From assembly GCF_024730785.1 (NCBI RefSeq), contig NZ_CP102830.1, forward strand, positions 4,397,139-4,461,138: a stretch of DNA of 64,000 nt. The letters are read 5' to 3'. Shown here in pieces: positions 7,369-16,983 of this stretch (position 1 is its first letter; the number at the start of each line of letters is the position of its first letter). This DNA comes from Pseudomonas sp. LS44. Its GTDB lineage: Bacteria > Pseudomonadota > Gammaproteobacteria > Pseudomonadales > Pseudomonadaceae. The notes under the pieces were generated by a model. It was given only the letters and a program-made list of their open reading frames with translations. It did not search any database and was not told the DNA's origin. A program made the translations under genes and the position numbers.

Positions 7369-9555
7369 CTACAGCGCTTCGAGCTTGGCGTAGGACAGCA
7401 TCAGCCACTTGCTGCCTTCGTTCTCGAACTTCACCTGCACCCGCGCCTGAGCGCCGGAGCCTTCGAAGTTGAGGATCACGCCATCGCCGAACAGGCCGTG
7501 GCGCACCGCTTGACCGAGATTGAAGCCGGTATCCGGCACTTCGGCGCCGGCGAACATCGAAGCGGTGCTGCGATTGGCGCTGGTCATCGGCCGGCTGACG
7601 CTGTTCGACAGGCGCACTTCCTGCACCAGCGACGGTGGAATCTCGCGGACGAAGCGCGAGAGTGTATTGCGGGTTTCATTGCCATAGAGACGGCGTACTT
7701 CGGCGTAACTGATCACCAGATGCTGCATAGCGCGGGTGATGCCGACATAGGCCAGGCGGCGTTCTTCCTCGAGCCGGCCGGCTTCTTCCAGGCTCATCTT
7801 GTGCGGGAACAAGCCCTCTTCCATGCCGACCAGGAACACCAGCGGGAACTCCAGACCTTTGGCGCTGTGCAAGGTCATCAGCTGGATGCAGTCCTCGTCT
7901 GGGCCGGCCTGGGTGTCGCCGGCTTCCAGCGAGGCGTGGCCAAGGAAGGCTTGCAGCGGGGTCAAATCGTCCTCTAGCTCTTCGTTGTCGAAGGCACGGG
8001 CGGCGCTGACCAGTTCCTCGAGGTTTTCCACCCGTGCCTGGCCTTTTTCACCCTTCTCTTCCTTGTGATAGGTGATCAGCCCGGATTGCTCGATGACCGT
8101 CTGGGTCATCAGGTGCAGCGGCATCTGCTCGACCTTCAGGGCCAGCCGATCGATCAGTTCGACAAAGGCGTTCAGCGCGCTGGCGGCGCGGCCGTTGACC
8201 AGCTTGGCGCCGACCGCCTGATGCAGCGCCCCCCACAGCGACAGCTCCTGCTCACGGGCCAGATTGCGCAGGATCTCCACGGTTTTCTCGCCGATCCCGC
8301 GCGGTGGCACGTTGATCACCCGCTCCAGCGCGGCATCGTTGCCGCGGCCGTCGAGCAGGCGCAGGTAGGCCATGGCGTTCTTGATCTCGGCGCGCTCGAA
8401 GAAGCGCTGGCCGCCGTAGATGCGATAGGGAATTTTCTCGCGCAGCAGCGCCTCTTCGAGGACCCGCGACTGGGCGTTGGAGCGATACAGGATGGCGATT
8501 TCGCTGCGCTTGAGGCCGCTTTTGCGCCGCGCATCCTCAATCGACTCGACCACATAGCGCGCTTCATCGTGTTCGTTGAAGGCGGCGTACAGGCTAATCA
8601 GCTCGCCGTCGCCGCCGTCCGTCCACAACTCCTTGCCCAGGCGCCCCTGGTTGTTGGCGATCAGGGCGTTGGCGGCCTTGAGGATGCCGGCGGTGGAGCG
8701 GTAATTCTGCTCCAGGCGAATGACTTGCGCGTCGGCGAAATCGCTGGAGAACTGCTGGATGTTCTCGATCTTGGCGCCGCGCCAGCCGTAGATCGACTGG
8801 TCGTCATCGCCGACCACCATCAGGCTGTCGCCGCCCTTGGCGAGCAACTGCAGCCAGGCGTACTGCACGGCGTTGGTGTCCTGGAACTCGTCGACCAGGA
8901 TGTGCCGGAAGCGCCGCTGATAATGCGCAAGTAAGCCCGGATGATCGCGCCACAGATCCAGGGCGCGCAGCAGCAACTCGGAAAAATCGATCACTCCGGC
9001 GCGCGCGCAGGCCGCTTCATAGGCCTCGTAGATGCTTCGCATGGTGGCGAGGAATAAATCGCCGCTAGCCTGGATATGTTGCGGACGTAGGCCCTCGTCC
9101 TTCTGGCCATTGATGAACCATTGCGCCTGGCGCGCCGGCCAGCGCTGCTCATCGAGGCCGAGGTCGCGGATCACCCGCTTGACCAGGCGCTGCTGGTCGT
9201 CGGAATCGAGAATCTGGAAGTTCTGGTTGAGCTTGGCTTCCTGCCAGTGCGCGCGCAGCAGCCGGTGGGCCAGGCCATGGAAGGTGCCCACCCACATGCC
9301 GGCAGGATTCTCACCGAGCAGCTGCTCGATGCGGTGGCGCATCTCGGCAGCCGCTTTGTTGGTAAAGGTCACCGAGAGGATCGAATGCGCCGAGGCCTTT
9401 TCGATCTGGATCAGCCAGGCGATGCGATGGACCAGCACTCGGGTCTTGCCCGAGCCGGCACCGGCGAGCACCAATTGACGGCCCAAGGCTGCGGCAACTG
9501 CCTGGCACTGAGCATCGTTGAGAGAAGCGAGGAGAAGTTCTGGGTCTTTAAGCAT
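7369..9555 (-). CDS. uvrD: DNA helicase II UvrD
   Basis: A 728-residue SF1A helicase, close to the 720 residues of E. coli UvrD. In order are the Q-motif region LNDAQCQAVAA, Walker A GAGSGKT (near residue 32), motif Ia SVTFTNKAAAEMRHRI, the DEAD-like VDEFQDTNAVQY, motif III GDDDQSIYGWRGA, motif IV LEQNYRST, TLHSAKGLEF and YVGITRA, then a C-terminal Tudor-like tail ending YAKLEAL. It unwinds DNA in nucleotide excision and mismatch repair. The start MLKDPELLLASLNDAQ is family-like. Confidence 0.95.
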   Translation of the reverse strand: MLKDPELLLASLNDAQCQAVAAALGRQLVLAGAGSGKTRVLVHRIAWLIQIEKASAHSILSVTFTNKAAAEMRHRIEQLLGENPAGMWVGTFHGLAHRLLRAHWQEAKLNQNFQILDSDDQQRLVKRVIRDLGLDEQRWPARQAQWFINGQKDEGLRPQHIQASGDLFLATMRSIYEAYEAACARAGVIDFSELLLRALDLWRDHPGLLAHYQRRFRHILVDEFQDTNAVQYAWLQLLAKGGDSLMVVGDDDQSIYGWRGAKIENIQQFSSDFADAQVIRLEQNYRSTAGILKAANALIANNQGRLGKELWTDGGDGELISLYAAFNEHDEARYVVESIEDARRKSGLKRSEIAILYRSNAQSRVLEEALLREKIPYRIYGGQRFFERAEIKNAMAYLRLLDGRGNDAALERVINVPPRGIGEKTVEILRNLAREQELSLWGALHQAVGAKLVNGRAASALNAFVELIDRLALKVEQMPLHLMTQTVIEQSGLITYHKEEKGEKGQARVENLEELVSAARAFDNEELEDDLTPLQAFLGHASLEAGDTQAGPDEDCIQLMTLHSAKGLEFPLVFLVGMEEGLFPHKMSLEEAGRLEEERRLAYVGITRAMQHLVISYAEVRRLYGNETRNTLSRFVREIPPSLVQEVRLSNSVSRPMTSANRSTASMFAGAEVPDTGFNLGQAVRHGLFGDGVILNFEGSGAQARVQVKFENEGSKWLMLSYAKLEAL

Positions 9556-9735
9556 CGCGGCATTCTAGGGGGTGCGACGAGACGGGGCAAACCACGCCGG
9601 TGAGCGGTGCCAGAGGCTTTGCTCAACTAAAGATTGGTTCCATGAATGCCGCCCCCATTTGAGTATTGGGCCACAGATCAAGGCCAGTTATGCTGCGATT
9701 CTCTTCTTAGGCCGACTATTACAAGAACAGCGCCT

Positions 9736-12621
9736 ATGACTCTGTCGTTTGAGCCCAGCCGTAGGGGGCCTTCTGTGGATGCCGAAAGCGATATCCATCA
9801 GCAATTCGCCGGGCAAATCGCCGCGGAACGCACGCGCCTGCTCTATCAAGGGTCACGAATTCCCACGTTGTTTATGCTGCTCAGCGGCCTGGCCTGCGCA
9901 TTCCTGCTCTGGGATGCGCACCATAGCCTGTGGCTGTCGCTCTGGTTGGTCGGACTGGTGCTGCTGGCCGTGCTACGTCTGATCCAGGTCGCCGCGTTCA
10001 ACCTCGCTCCACCCAGTCGGCAAGCCGAACCCAGGTGGCGGCGCTCATTCCATGTCGGCGCCGCGGCGTCCGGCCTGTGCATGGCGGTCGGCGCGATTGC
10101 CCTGGTGCCGGCCGATGCATTCACTCTGCAGGTCATGGTGTTCGGTCTAATTGCCGCGGCGATTCTGTCCGCCAGCGTCGCGTATGCCATCAGCATGCCG
10201 GCCTTCCTGACCTTCGCCCTGCCCTGCCTGATTCCTTCGATGACCTATCTGCTGCTCAGCGAGCAACCGCTGCTGCGCGGCTGGGGGCTGCTGGCGACGA
10301 TTTTGCTGGTGGCGCTGATGGTGGTCGCCTGGCAGGTCAGCCGCTTGGTGCAGAGCAGTCTGTTGCAGCGCTTTCATAACCAGGCGCTGATCAGCCGTCT
10401 CGAGCACGCCAAATCCCAGGCCGAGGGCCTGAATCTCGAACTGGCCCGCGAAGTGGAACATCGACGCCGCGCCGAACGCGAGCTGCGTCAGGCGCACGGC
10501 GATCTGGAAATGCGCGTGGCGCAGCGCACCCTCGAACTGGATGCCGCCAGCCACGCCCTGAGCAAGAGCGAAGAACGCCTGGCCCTGGCCTTGGAAGCCA
10601 GCCAATTGGGCCTTTGGGATTGGAATCTGCAGACCGACGAAGTGCATCACTCGCACCTGCGGGAAATCTTCGGTATCGAGCCGCAAGAGGTGAAGGGCGT
10701 GCTCAGTCACCTCAAGCCACGCCTGCACCCCGAGGATCTGCCCGTCTTACGCCGCGCCCTGGTCGAACACATGAAAGGCCGCAGCGACGGCTATCACATC
10801 GAATACCGCGTGCGGCATGCCGAGGATCGCTGGGTCTGGGTCGAAGACCGCGGCCGAGCCGTCGAGCGCGACGCCGACGGTAAAGTCATACGCATGCTCG
10901 GCACCCGTCGCGATATCACCGCCTGGAAACAGCGCGAAGAAGAGCAGTGCCTGGCGGCCACGGTATTCGAGGCCGCCAGCGAGGGCATTATCATTCTCGA
11001 CCCGGCGTACCGGGTGCTGGCAGTTAATAAGGCCTATAGCGAAGTGACCGGCTATAGCCGGGATGATGTGTACGGGCGACGGGTCGTGCGGCTGATCAAT
11101 AACCGCGATACGCAACACCAGTACGAACGCATCGGCCAAGAGCTGGAGCAGCATGATAGCTGGCAGGGCGAGCTGATCGAGACCCGCAAGAGCGGCGAAC
11201 TCTATCCGCAGTGGCTGCAGCTCAATGTGGTGCGCGACAGCCTGGGGCGGGTCAGCCATATCGTCGGTTTCTTTGCCGACCTGTCGGCACGCCGCGAGGC
11301 CGAGGAGCGGCTGCGCTATCTGTCGCACTACGACGAACTGACCGGCCTGGCCAACCGCTCGCTGTTCAAGGAGCGTTTGCATGAGGCGAGCCAACGCGCC
11401 CGCCAAAGCGGCCGCGGCCTGGCGCTGCTGCATATCGATCTGGACCGTTTCAAGCTGCTCAACGACAGTCTCGGCCATGAAGTCGCCGACCAGCTGCTGC
11501 GGCAGATCAGCCGCCGCCTGGTCCAGGCCGTGCCGGAGGCCGATACCCTGGCCCGCCTGTCTGGCGATGAGTTTGCCGTGTTGCTGGATGCCTATGGCAG
11601 CCTGTCGAGTCTCGCGCGCACCGCCAGCCGGCTACTGGCCAAGCTGCGCATGCCGATGAACATCGGCGGCCACGAGCTGGTGGTCAGCGCCTCGCTGGGC
11701 ATCAGCCTGCTGCCGGACAACGCGCGGGAAATCTCCACCCTGATCACCCAGGCCGGCATGGCTATGCAACATGCCAAGCACCTGGGCGGCAACACCTTCC
11801 AGTTCTTCACCGATAACCTGCAAGCCTGCACATTGGAACGCCTGCAACTGGAGAATCAGTTGCGCAAAGGTATCGAGCTGGGCCAGCTGGAAGTCTTCTA
11901 CCAGCCGAAGCTGTGCCTGGCCGATGACAGCCTGAACGCCGCCGAGGCGTTGGTCCGCTGGCGCCACCCGGAGATGGGTCTGGTGCCGCCGGGCGACTTC
12001 ATCGGACTGGCTGAGGAAACCGGCCTGATCGCCCCCATCGGCGAATTTGTCCTGCGCCGCGCCTGCCAACAGGCGCGCGAATGGCAACGCCAGGGCCTCG
12101 CCGATTTACGCGTATCGGTGAACATCTCCATGCACCAAGTGCGTCAAGGCAACCTGGTCAGCCTGGTGCGCCAGATATTGGCGGAAACCGAGCTGCCCCC
12201 GCGCCTGCTGGAACTGGAACTGACCGAAAGCCAACTGCTCGATAACGTCGAAAGCGTCATCAGCACCTTCCGCCAGCTGCGCGAGTTGGGCGTGAAACTG
12301 GCGATCGACGACTTCGGCACCGGCTACTCGTCACTCAGCTACCTCAAGCGCTTCCCGGTCGACTACGTGAAGATCGACCAGACCTTCATCCGCGACATCG
12401 CCGCGGGCGGTGAAGATGCCGCCATCACCCGCGCCATCATCGCCATGGCCCACAGCCTGGAGTTGAAAGTGGTTGCCGAAGGCGTGGAAACCCAAGCGCA
12501 GATGGATTTCCTCAAAGCCCAAGGCTGCGACGAGATCCAAGGCTTCCTGATCAGCCGCCCGGTAGAGGCGCCGGTTTTTGCGCAATTGCTTCGGGAACAG
12601 GCTGCAGCATTGTGGGAGTAA
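9736..12621 (+). CDS. Membrane PAS-GGDEF-EAL cyclic-di-GMP protein
   Basis: A 961-residue signalling protein. About five N-terminal membrane helices (residues 40-205) lead to a coiled coil (about 210-285), two PAS domains (LALEASQLGLWDWN with its PAC region, then VFEAASEGIIILDPAYRVLAVNKAY), a GGDEF domain whose site reads SGDEF (LARLSGDEFAVLL), and a complete EAL domain (AAEALVRWRHP, LELTESQLL, IDDFGTGYSSLSYLK, VVAEGVET). All EAL metal and catalytic motifs are present, so phosphodiesterase activity is likely. The cyclase site has Ser for the first Gly and no RxxD inhibitory site just upstream. The downstream 225-residue gene is probably a partner. Confidence 0.9.
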   Translation: MTLSFEPSRRGPSVDAESDIHQQFAGQIAAERTRLLYQGSRIPTLFMLLSGLACAFLLWDAHHSLWLSLWLVGLVLLAVLRLIQVAAFNLAPPSRQAEPRWRRSFHVGAAASGLCMAVGAIALVPADAFTLQVMVFGLIAAAILSASVAYAISMPAFLTFALPCLIPSMTYLLLSEQPLLRGWGLLATILLVALMVVAWQVSRLVQSSLLQRFHNQALISRLEHAKSQAEGLNLELAREVEHRRRAERELRQAHGDLEMRVAQRTLELDAASHALSKSEERLALALEASQLGLWDWNLQTDEVHHSHLREIFGIEPQEVKGVLSHLKPRLHPEDLPVLRRALVEHMKGRSDGYHIEYRVRHAEDRWVWVEDRGRAVERDADGKVIRMLGTRRDITAWKQREEEQCLAATVFEAASEGIIILDPAYRVLAVNKAYSEVTGYSRDDVYGRRVVRLINNRDTQHQYERIGQELEQHDSWQGELIETRKSGELYPQWLQLNVVRDSLGRVSHIVGFFADLSARREAEERLRYLSHYDELTGLANRSLFKERLHEASQRARQSGRGLALLHIDLDRFKLLNDSLGHEVADQLLRQISRRLVQAVPEADTLARLSGDEFAVLLDAYGSLSSLARTASRLLAKLRMPMNIGGHELVVSASLGISLLPDNAREISTLITQAGMAMQHAKHLGGNTFQFFTDNLQACTLERLQLENQLRKGIELGQLEVFYQPKLCLADDSLNAAEALVRWRHPEMGLVPPGDFIGLAEETGLIAPIGEFVLRRACQQAREWQRQGLADLRVSVNISMHQVRQGNLVSLVRQILAETELPPRLLELELTESQLLDNVESVISTFRQLRELGVKLAIDDFGTGYSSLSYLKRFPVDYVKIDQTFIRDIAAGGEDAAITRAIIAMAHSLELKVVAEGVETQAQMDFLKAQGCDEIQGFLISRPVEAPVFAQLLREQAAALWE

Positions 12622-12764
12622 CAGGCCTAGCTTAGGACTGTTACCGTCGGCGCGAGCGACCCATGCAAAGATGGCTGCTTTGCCAACGTGGGTCGCCCCA
12701 TGCTGGGCTGGCACTGCCAGAGCTTTGGGCCCTGGCAGCAAACTGGCCGAAGAGAGATTTCCCC

Positions 12765-13442
12765 ATGGCGAAACTGCCCGAGCTGCCGATTGGTCTGCGT
12801 CTGCTGCTGGCCTCCCAACGGCTGGTGCCGTTGGCGGTCAAGCTGCCCGTGGTACTGCAACTCGGCCCACAACGCGTCGCCCAATTGGCACCCCACGTAC
12901 CGGACGCCCAGCTACACGAACTGATCCTGGCGCTGCCCGTCGACTTCCTCGCCCAAGCCACCACCCACCTCGACCCACAATTGATTCTCGCCACCTATCT
13001 CAACCTGCCAGGCAGCCTGCATCTGGATGTCGCCCGCCAGCTGTGCGAGGACCGCGCGTTCTCCACCGCCGCCCGATACGCCGAGTGCCTGTCGGCCAAG
13101 CAACTCAAACTGCTGATCTTCGGTATCAACTCGCCGGAGAACGTCTTGCAGATCGCCCGGCATATCCAGCGCATGGATCTGATCGTGCAGGCGCTGCGCA
13201 CCTTCTCCAGTCGTTACCTGGGCCTGCTGACGGAAGCAGCGCTTGCCGACGACAACATCGCTGTCGCGGTGCAGGTGCTCAGTGGATTGCCGCTACCGCG
13301 TCAGGCCGAAGTGTGCGCCACCTTGCCGTCCACCACCTTGCTGGAACTGATGCCGAAACTGATGGCTGCCAGCCCTCACTTGCGTGATTACTTACCGGAG
13401 CGGATGTTCGAGTTAGTCGAGTTCCAGCCAGCTCCGGTCTAG
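12765..13442 (+). CDS. Conserved-looking hypothetical protein, Leu/His-rich helical
   Basis: A 225-residue soluble protein with no motif that I recognise. It is rich in Leu and appears all-helical, with repeat-like blocks (LELPIGLRLLLASQRLVPLAVKL-like, then DAQLHELILALPVDFLAQ, AECLSAKQLKLLIFGI and NIAVAVQVLSGLPL), suggestive of HEAT-like or magnesium-transporter MgtE-N-like superhelical repeats. The ATG at 12765 follows AGAGAG. It lies 143 bases after the GGDEF/EAL gene on the same strand. My recollection is that the two genes are neighbours in other pseudomonads; this is not verified here. Confidence 0.6.
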   Translation: MAKLPELPIGLRLLLASQRLVPLAVKLPVVLQLGPQRVAQLAPHVPDAQLHELILALPVDFLAQATTHLDPQLILATYLNLPGSLHLDVARQLCEDRAFSTAARYAECLSAKQLKLLIFGINSPENVLQIARHIQRMDLIVQALRTFSSRYLGLLTEAALADDNIAVAVQVLSGLPLPRQAEVCATLPSTTLLELMPKLMAASPHLRDYLPERMFELVEFQPAPV

Positions 13443-13710
13443 TCGTTACTGGCCGGCCTCTGTCTAGTCGTTGTCGGCAATATCAGTAGGGGAAAATTGA
13501 TCAATGCCCAAACATAAATTTATGGATGAAACCCTAGTGCACATGGATTCCTCAAAGCCTTAAACAAGTAATCTGAGCTAGTTGCCCGACGTGGCAGAGA
13601 TTCTCTTGCACGATGCAGGGCAGGCTTGCGGTGAGCAATCAATAAATTGTTGCCGCACATCGAACGACCCATTAGCTCGCTAGCGAACTTCACAATTGGC
13701 AAAATTTTTA
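13443..13710. other. AT-rich gap at the left border of the T6SS island, no gene seen
   Basis: This 268-base stretch separates the plus-strand core gene from the minus-strand immunity gene. It turns markedly AT-rich from about 13480. One short minus-strand frame (13520-13702) has no ribosome-binding site or recognisable product. No direct repeat, tRNA or integrase scar was found. Confidence 0.4.
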
Positions 13711-14310
13711 TTAATTAGCTGGCATCTGGTATCGCATCCTAGCCAGACACACTTGATTTACTTCATTGTATAACTGTTTGGCCATTGCGCAATTATTCTT
13801 CGCATATTCCTGCCAAAGTGGTCCTAAGTCGTTAACTCCAGCTACATATTTCACAGCGTCGGCGTTATTTTGATTAGTACTTTTCTGGCTTACCAAGGAA
13901 ACCGCCTTATAAAATCCGTCGCCTACAACGCCAGTCCTAAAATAAATCAACTCACTTACGCGAAAGCTTGTTAGTTGTGTCAAACATGACAACTCATCAA
14001 TACGCGCTTCTTGGCCTGGCGAAATTTCATCGTAAATAATTCTGCAGTAATTTTCTTTTAAATTTATCCAGCTTTTCTGTACCGTAATGAGGCTTTGCTT
14101 GGCTGAAGAATTTAGCTCGGAAGAAAGCGCTTTATATTGCTCATTAAGGACCTTATCGATCTTTGAAAATGATTCTTGAGAACAAATCACAACGTCTGGC
14201 GTCGTAATGCTTTCAGAGTTACACCTAATATCTGCCGCTACTGGCGTTGACATGACAACAGCAAATGAAGAAAACCCTAATAATTTCGATATTACTCCCA
14301 ACAGCTGCAT
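13711..14310 (-). CDS. LprI-like periplasmic protein, probable T6SS immunity protein
   Basis: A 199-residue secreted protein. Residues 1-26 are a Sec signal (MQLLGVISKLLGFSSFAVV then MSTPVAA), followed by a DUF1311/LprI-type domain about 30-110: a helical pattern with VLNEQYKALSSEL, SLITVQKSWINLKENYC and paired cysteines. LprI of Mycobacterium inhibits lysozyme. The start overlaps the end of the effector gene by 19 bases, so translation is probably coupled. A periplasmic lysozyme-inhibitor-like protein directly after a muramidase effector is what a cognate immunity protein would look like. That role is inference. The DNA is strongly AT-rich compared with the core genome. Confidence 0.75.
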   Translation of the reverse strand: MQLLGVISKLLGFSSFAVVMSTPVAADIRCNSESITTPDVVICSQESFSKIDKVLNEQYKALSSELNSSAKQSLITVQKSWINLKENYCRIIYDEISPGQEARIDELSCLTQLTSFRVSELIYFRTGVVGDGFYKAVSLVSQKSTNQNNADAVKYVAGVNDLGPLWQEYAKNNCAMAKQLYNEVNQVCLARMRYQMPAN

Positions 14311-16946
14311 TTCAGTGCCTCCTCAAAAAATACTGCTTCTTTCTCACGCCTGGCAGCAAGACCAGATGTTCTTGGGTCCCCTGCCCAGAGCCTCTTCATA
14401 CTCCGAAATCTGGAAGAGATTAGTTCCGGTTTATTGCTATTAAAATCATCTTGGATTTGCCGCATCTCTAATCGCCGTGTACTTCCAGCAGGGGTATTTA
14501 GCATATTTCCACGATTTATTATTAAGGACAGTAAAGCGCCCTGACAGTCGGGATGCAGTTTTATTGCTTGAGGATAAACGTCAACTACTTGCTGCGCGTA
14601 TCTTTTTTTCATGATTACCGCCAAACTCATAGCATTATCTTTACTAATTGAGATATGACTTACCTTATTTACATAATCCCTAGCGTCTTGTCCTTTCTTT
14701 CCTATCGCAACCTTTAGACTTTCTATTTCGGCAGAGGAATACAAACCTGCAAGCTCCTTATCTACTGTATCGACTGTTTGCTGCCCAAGGTCATAGCCGT
14801 ATCCGATAGTTATTCCGCTGTTGTTGTCGGGTAGTGCGTATGGGTACTGCCGGTAGCTTTCGATCTGAAGAATATATTCAAATAATTTCTTTGAAACTAC
14901 ATAAAGACCTACGGTTGTTTCTAGCTTGTAAACTTCTGCCCTGCATATTTCCGAACAGAATTTTGAGAAAGATCCAATCAGGGCCGTCGGATGGATATGC
15001 CATACTTTCACAGCTGCAGTTATTCCGCACTTCCCTACCAGAAAATTATACCACCCTGACCTTTCGATATTTTTTTTCTCTTCCAACCACCTTCCATTCA
15101 CTTCAGCATCACTGTGCCCCATCAGTTCATCTAATGCATCCCACTTTCCGGCTTCGTAATACCATTCACTTTCGTAACAACTAATTAGCCGCGATATTGA
15201 TTGCGCATGCCAAGGCTTTTCTATCGCTAAGCGGATCTCAGAGGTAGTGATCTGTTTGTCCTGATTACTATCGATGATGTCATAGAGACGCCGCTGAATC
15301 GGCCCTTGGTCTGCCAAGCTGATTTGAGCCTGATAGTTATGTTTTTCTTCATCGCTCAGTTGGTTATGTGCGCCAAGTTGGTGAACCAGGTGATCGATTG
15401 GTCTACCGCTTTCTTCGATGAACTCAAAGCCATCCCACTCCCATGGGCTATGTCGGGTGGTGATCCAATCCTGCTCGGCCAGCCAGCCACTGATGAACTG
15501 GCCGTCTTGGTTGACCAGCAGGTTGTCCAACCGCCACCAGCGCGTTACCTGCGGTTGGCGGCTGCCGGGAATGGGCTGACTAGTTTGTAGTTTGCGGGTG
15601 CTGGGCAGGCTTTCCAGATAGCTGAGGGGAAGTATCAGATCGACGCCGATGGTTTCGCCACGCATGCAAATATCCGGTGGGATGCCGTCCCGGTGAGGGA
15701 TCAGCTGACTGGCGCCTTTGTGGATTTTCAACAGGGATTTCTGGCTGTCTGGCAGCTTGAAAGCTAGACCGCGGCACTCAAGAATGAATGCACGCACGTC
15801 CTCGCAGCTAAAAACCTCCAGGTGCAATAGCGGTGAGGGTGTCGCTTCGTCCTGGTTCTGATAAAGGCCGAGATGGCCGATTAATTCGCCGGCTTTAATC
15901 GGATGTGGCTGCGCCAACAATTGCACTTTGTCGAGGATCGGCGGGACGCGCTCGGCTTTGAGCGAGGCGAAATGCACAAAGCCCTGAATATTGTCCGCGC
16001 TACTCGGAGTTAACGGCGGGAGCGATTGTCCGTCGACGATTTCCTTCACCTTGCGGTAGTTGCCGGTCCCGGATTCAAGAGTGACCTTTACGCCCAGAGG
16101 AAGAACTCCGGTGATTGCAGCCTTGTTGTTGCCGGCTTGCCGAACATTCAAGCCCTGCCCAGGCAATAACCCGGGCTCAACATCATTGGCGGCGGTACCG
16201 ACCAGGTAGACGCTCGGCTCCGATGTCTTGGCCAACTCTCCGATGTAGACCCAGCCCGTGCAGTCATCGGCTAGCTCGGGGCTGGCCCTGCCCTCGACAA
16301 CGGCAAGTAGCTTGCGCCAAGAGGAACTACTGGCGGCAGGCTCACCGACCCTGATCTTGCATCCTTTCGGCAGTACGGCTATTTTCCTTTCATGTTGCGG
16401 CCGGCCTGGCTCATCTGCCCTGACGTTCAAGCCGAGGAAGCGGTCGATGGCTTTACTGGGCTCGATGCCGTAACGCGTGGGGCTTAGGAATGCAGCGGGC
16501 TCCGCAGCACCGGCTTGTTCATAACTCGCCCAGTTCTGCAGGTGCATATAGAGACTGTAGAAAGTTAGTTCGGGAATAGCCGTGCACACCTTATCTTGCG
16601 GAATCGGCATCTCCAGACGGTGCCTGACCAACACGAAGCCTGTCGAGTACGGTGCGGCGCGGTCGCCGTACTGACTAACTGGGTATTGGCTGTCAATCCG
16701 GTAGGCAATCACCTCTCCATCGGCTATGCAGCGCACGCTGCTCTGATCGAGCATGCCCGCGGTACCTTCGTCGAAATGCACGCCACCATGCCAAAGACCG
16801 TTGGCGCCCATCGGATAGAAACCACCTTTCGCTTTGGCCAGCGCGGCGTAGTACAGCAAGGGATCGCGGACTTCCTGGCTAGGGCCGCTCGTTGACTTGG
16901 CTTTGAAGGGATAGGCCCATCGTTCGACTTTAGGTTGTTTGCTCAT
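14292..16946 (-). CDS. T6SS peptidoglycan-targeting effector: M23-like / SH3 / EF-hand / lysozyme
   Basis: An 884-residue protein without a signal peptide, directly after vgrG. Residues 35-140 resemble the first half of an M23 metallopeptidase fold (LWHGGVHFDEGT, IADGEVIAY, YSLYMHL). Residues 170-330 look like SH3b modules (LNVRQAGNNKAAITGVLPLG). Residues 345-380 (KAGELIGHLGLYQN, LLHLEVFS) resemble the second M23 half. A canonical EF-hand loop spans D559 to E570. Residues 685-875 form a pesticin/T4-lysozyme-like muramidase with E696 (IESYR), GITIGYGYDLG at 711-721 and LLSLIINRGNML. The ATG at 16946 is 37 bases after the vgrG stop. It resembles Aeromonas TseP in layout. The C-terminal third is AT-rich, suggesting a swapped toxin module. 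Confidence 0.8.
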   Translation of the reverse strand: MSKQPKVERWAYPFKAKSTSGPSQEVRDPLLYYAALAKAKGGFYPMGANGLWHGGVHFDEGTAGMLDQSSVRCIADGEVIAYRIDSQYPVSQYGDRAAPYSTGFVLVRHRLEMPIPQDKVCTAIPELTFYSLYMHLQNWASYEQAGAAEPAAFLSPTRYGIEPSKAIDRFLGLNVRADEPGRPQHERKIAVLPKGCKIRVGEPAASSSSWRKLLAVVEGRASPELADDCTGWVYIGELAKTSEPSVYLVGTAANDVEPGLLPGQGLNVRQAGNNKAAITGVLPLGVKVTLESGTGNYRKVKEIVDGQSLPPLTPSSADNIQGFVHFASLKAERVPPILDKVQLLAQPHPIKAGELIGHLGLYQNQDEATPSPLLHLEVFSCEDVRAFILECRGLAFKLPDSQKSLLKIHKGASQLIPHRDGIPPDICMRGETIGVDLILPLSYLESLPSTRKLQTSQPIPGSRQPQVTRWWRLDNLLVNQDGQFISGWLAEQDWITTRHSPWEWDGFEFIEESGRPIDHLVHQLGAHNQLSDEEKHNYQAQISLADQGPIQRRLYDIIDSNQDKQITTSEIRLAIEKPWHAQSISRLISCYESEWYYEAGKWDALDELMGHSDAEVNGRWLEEKKNIERSGWYNFLVGKCGITAAVKVWHIHPTALIGSFSKFCSEICRAEVYKLETTVGLYVVSKKLFEYILQIESYRQYPYALPDNNSGITIGYGYDLGQQTVDTVDKELAGLYSSAEIESLKVAIGKKGQDARDYVNKVSHISISKDNAMSLAVIMKKRYAQQVVDVYPQAIKLHPDCQGALLSLIINRGNMLNTPAGSTRRLEMRQIQDDFNSNKPELISSRFRSMKRLWAGDPRTSGLAARREKEAVFFEEALKCSCWE

Positions 16947-16983
16947 GCGTTGATCTACCAATCCGTTGGCTAGAGGCCGCGAT

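Noticed and set aside
13520..13702. 60-codon minus-strand frame at the border of the T6SS island
   Set aside because: No ribosome-binding site and no recognisable product; it might be a gene scar, but nothing supports that.
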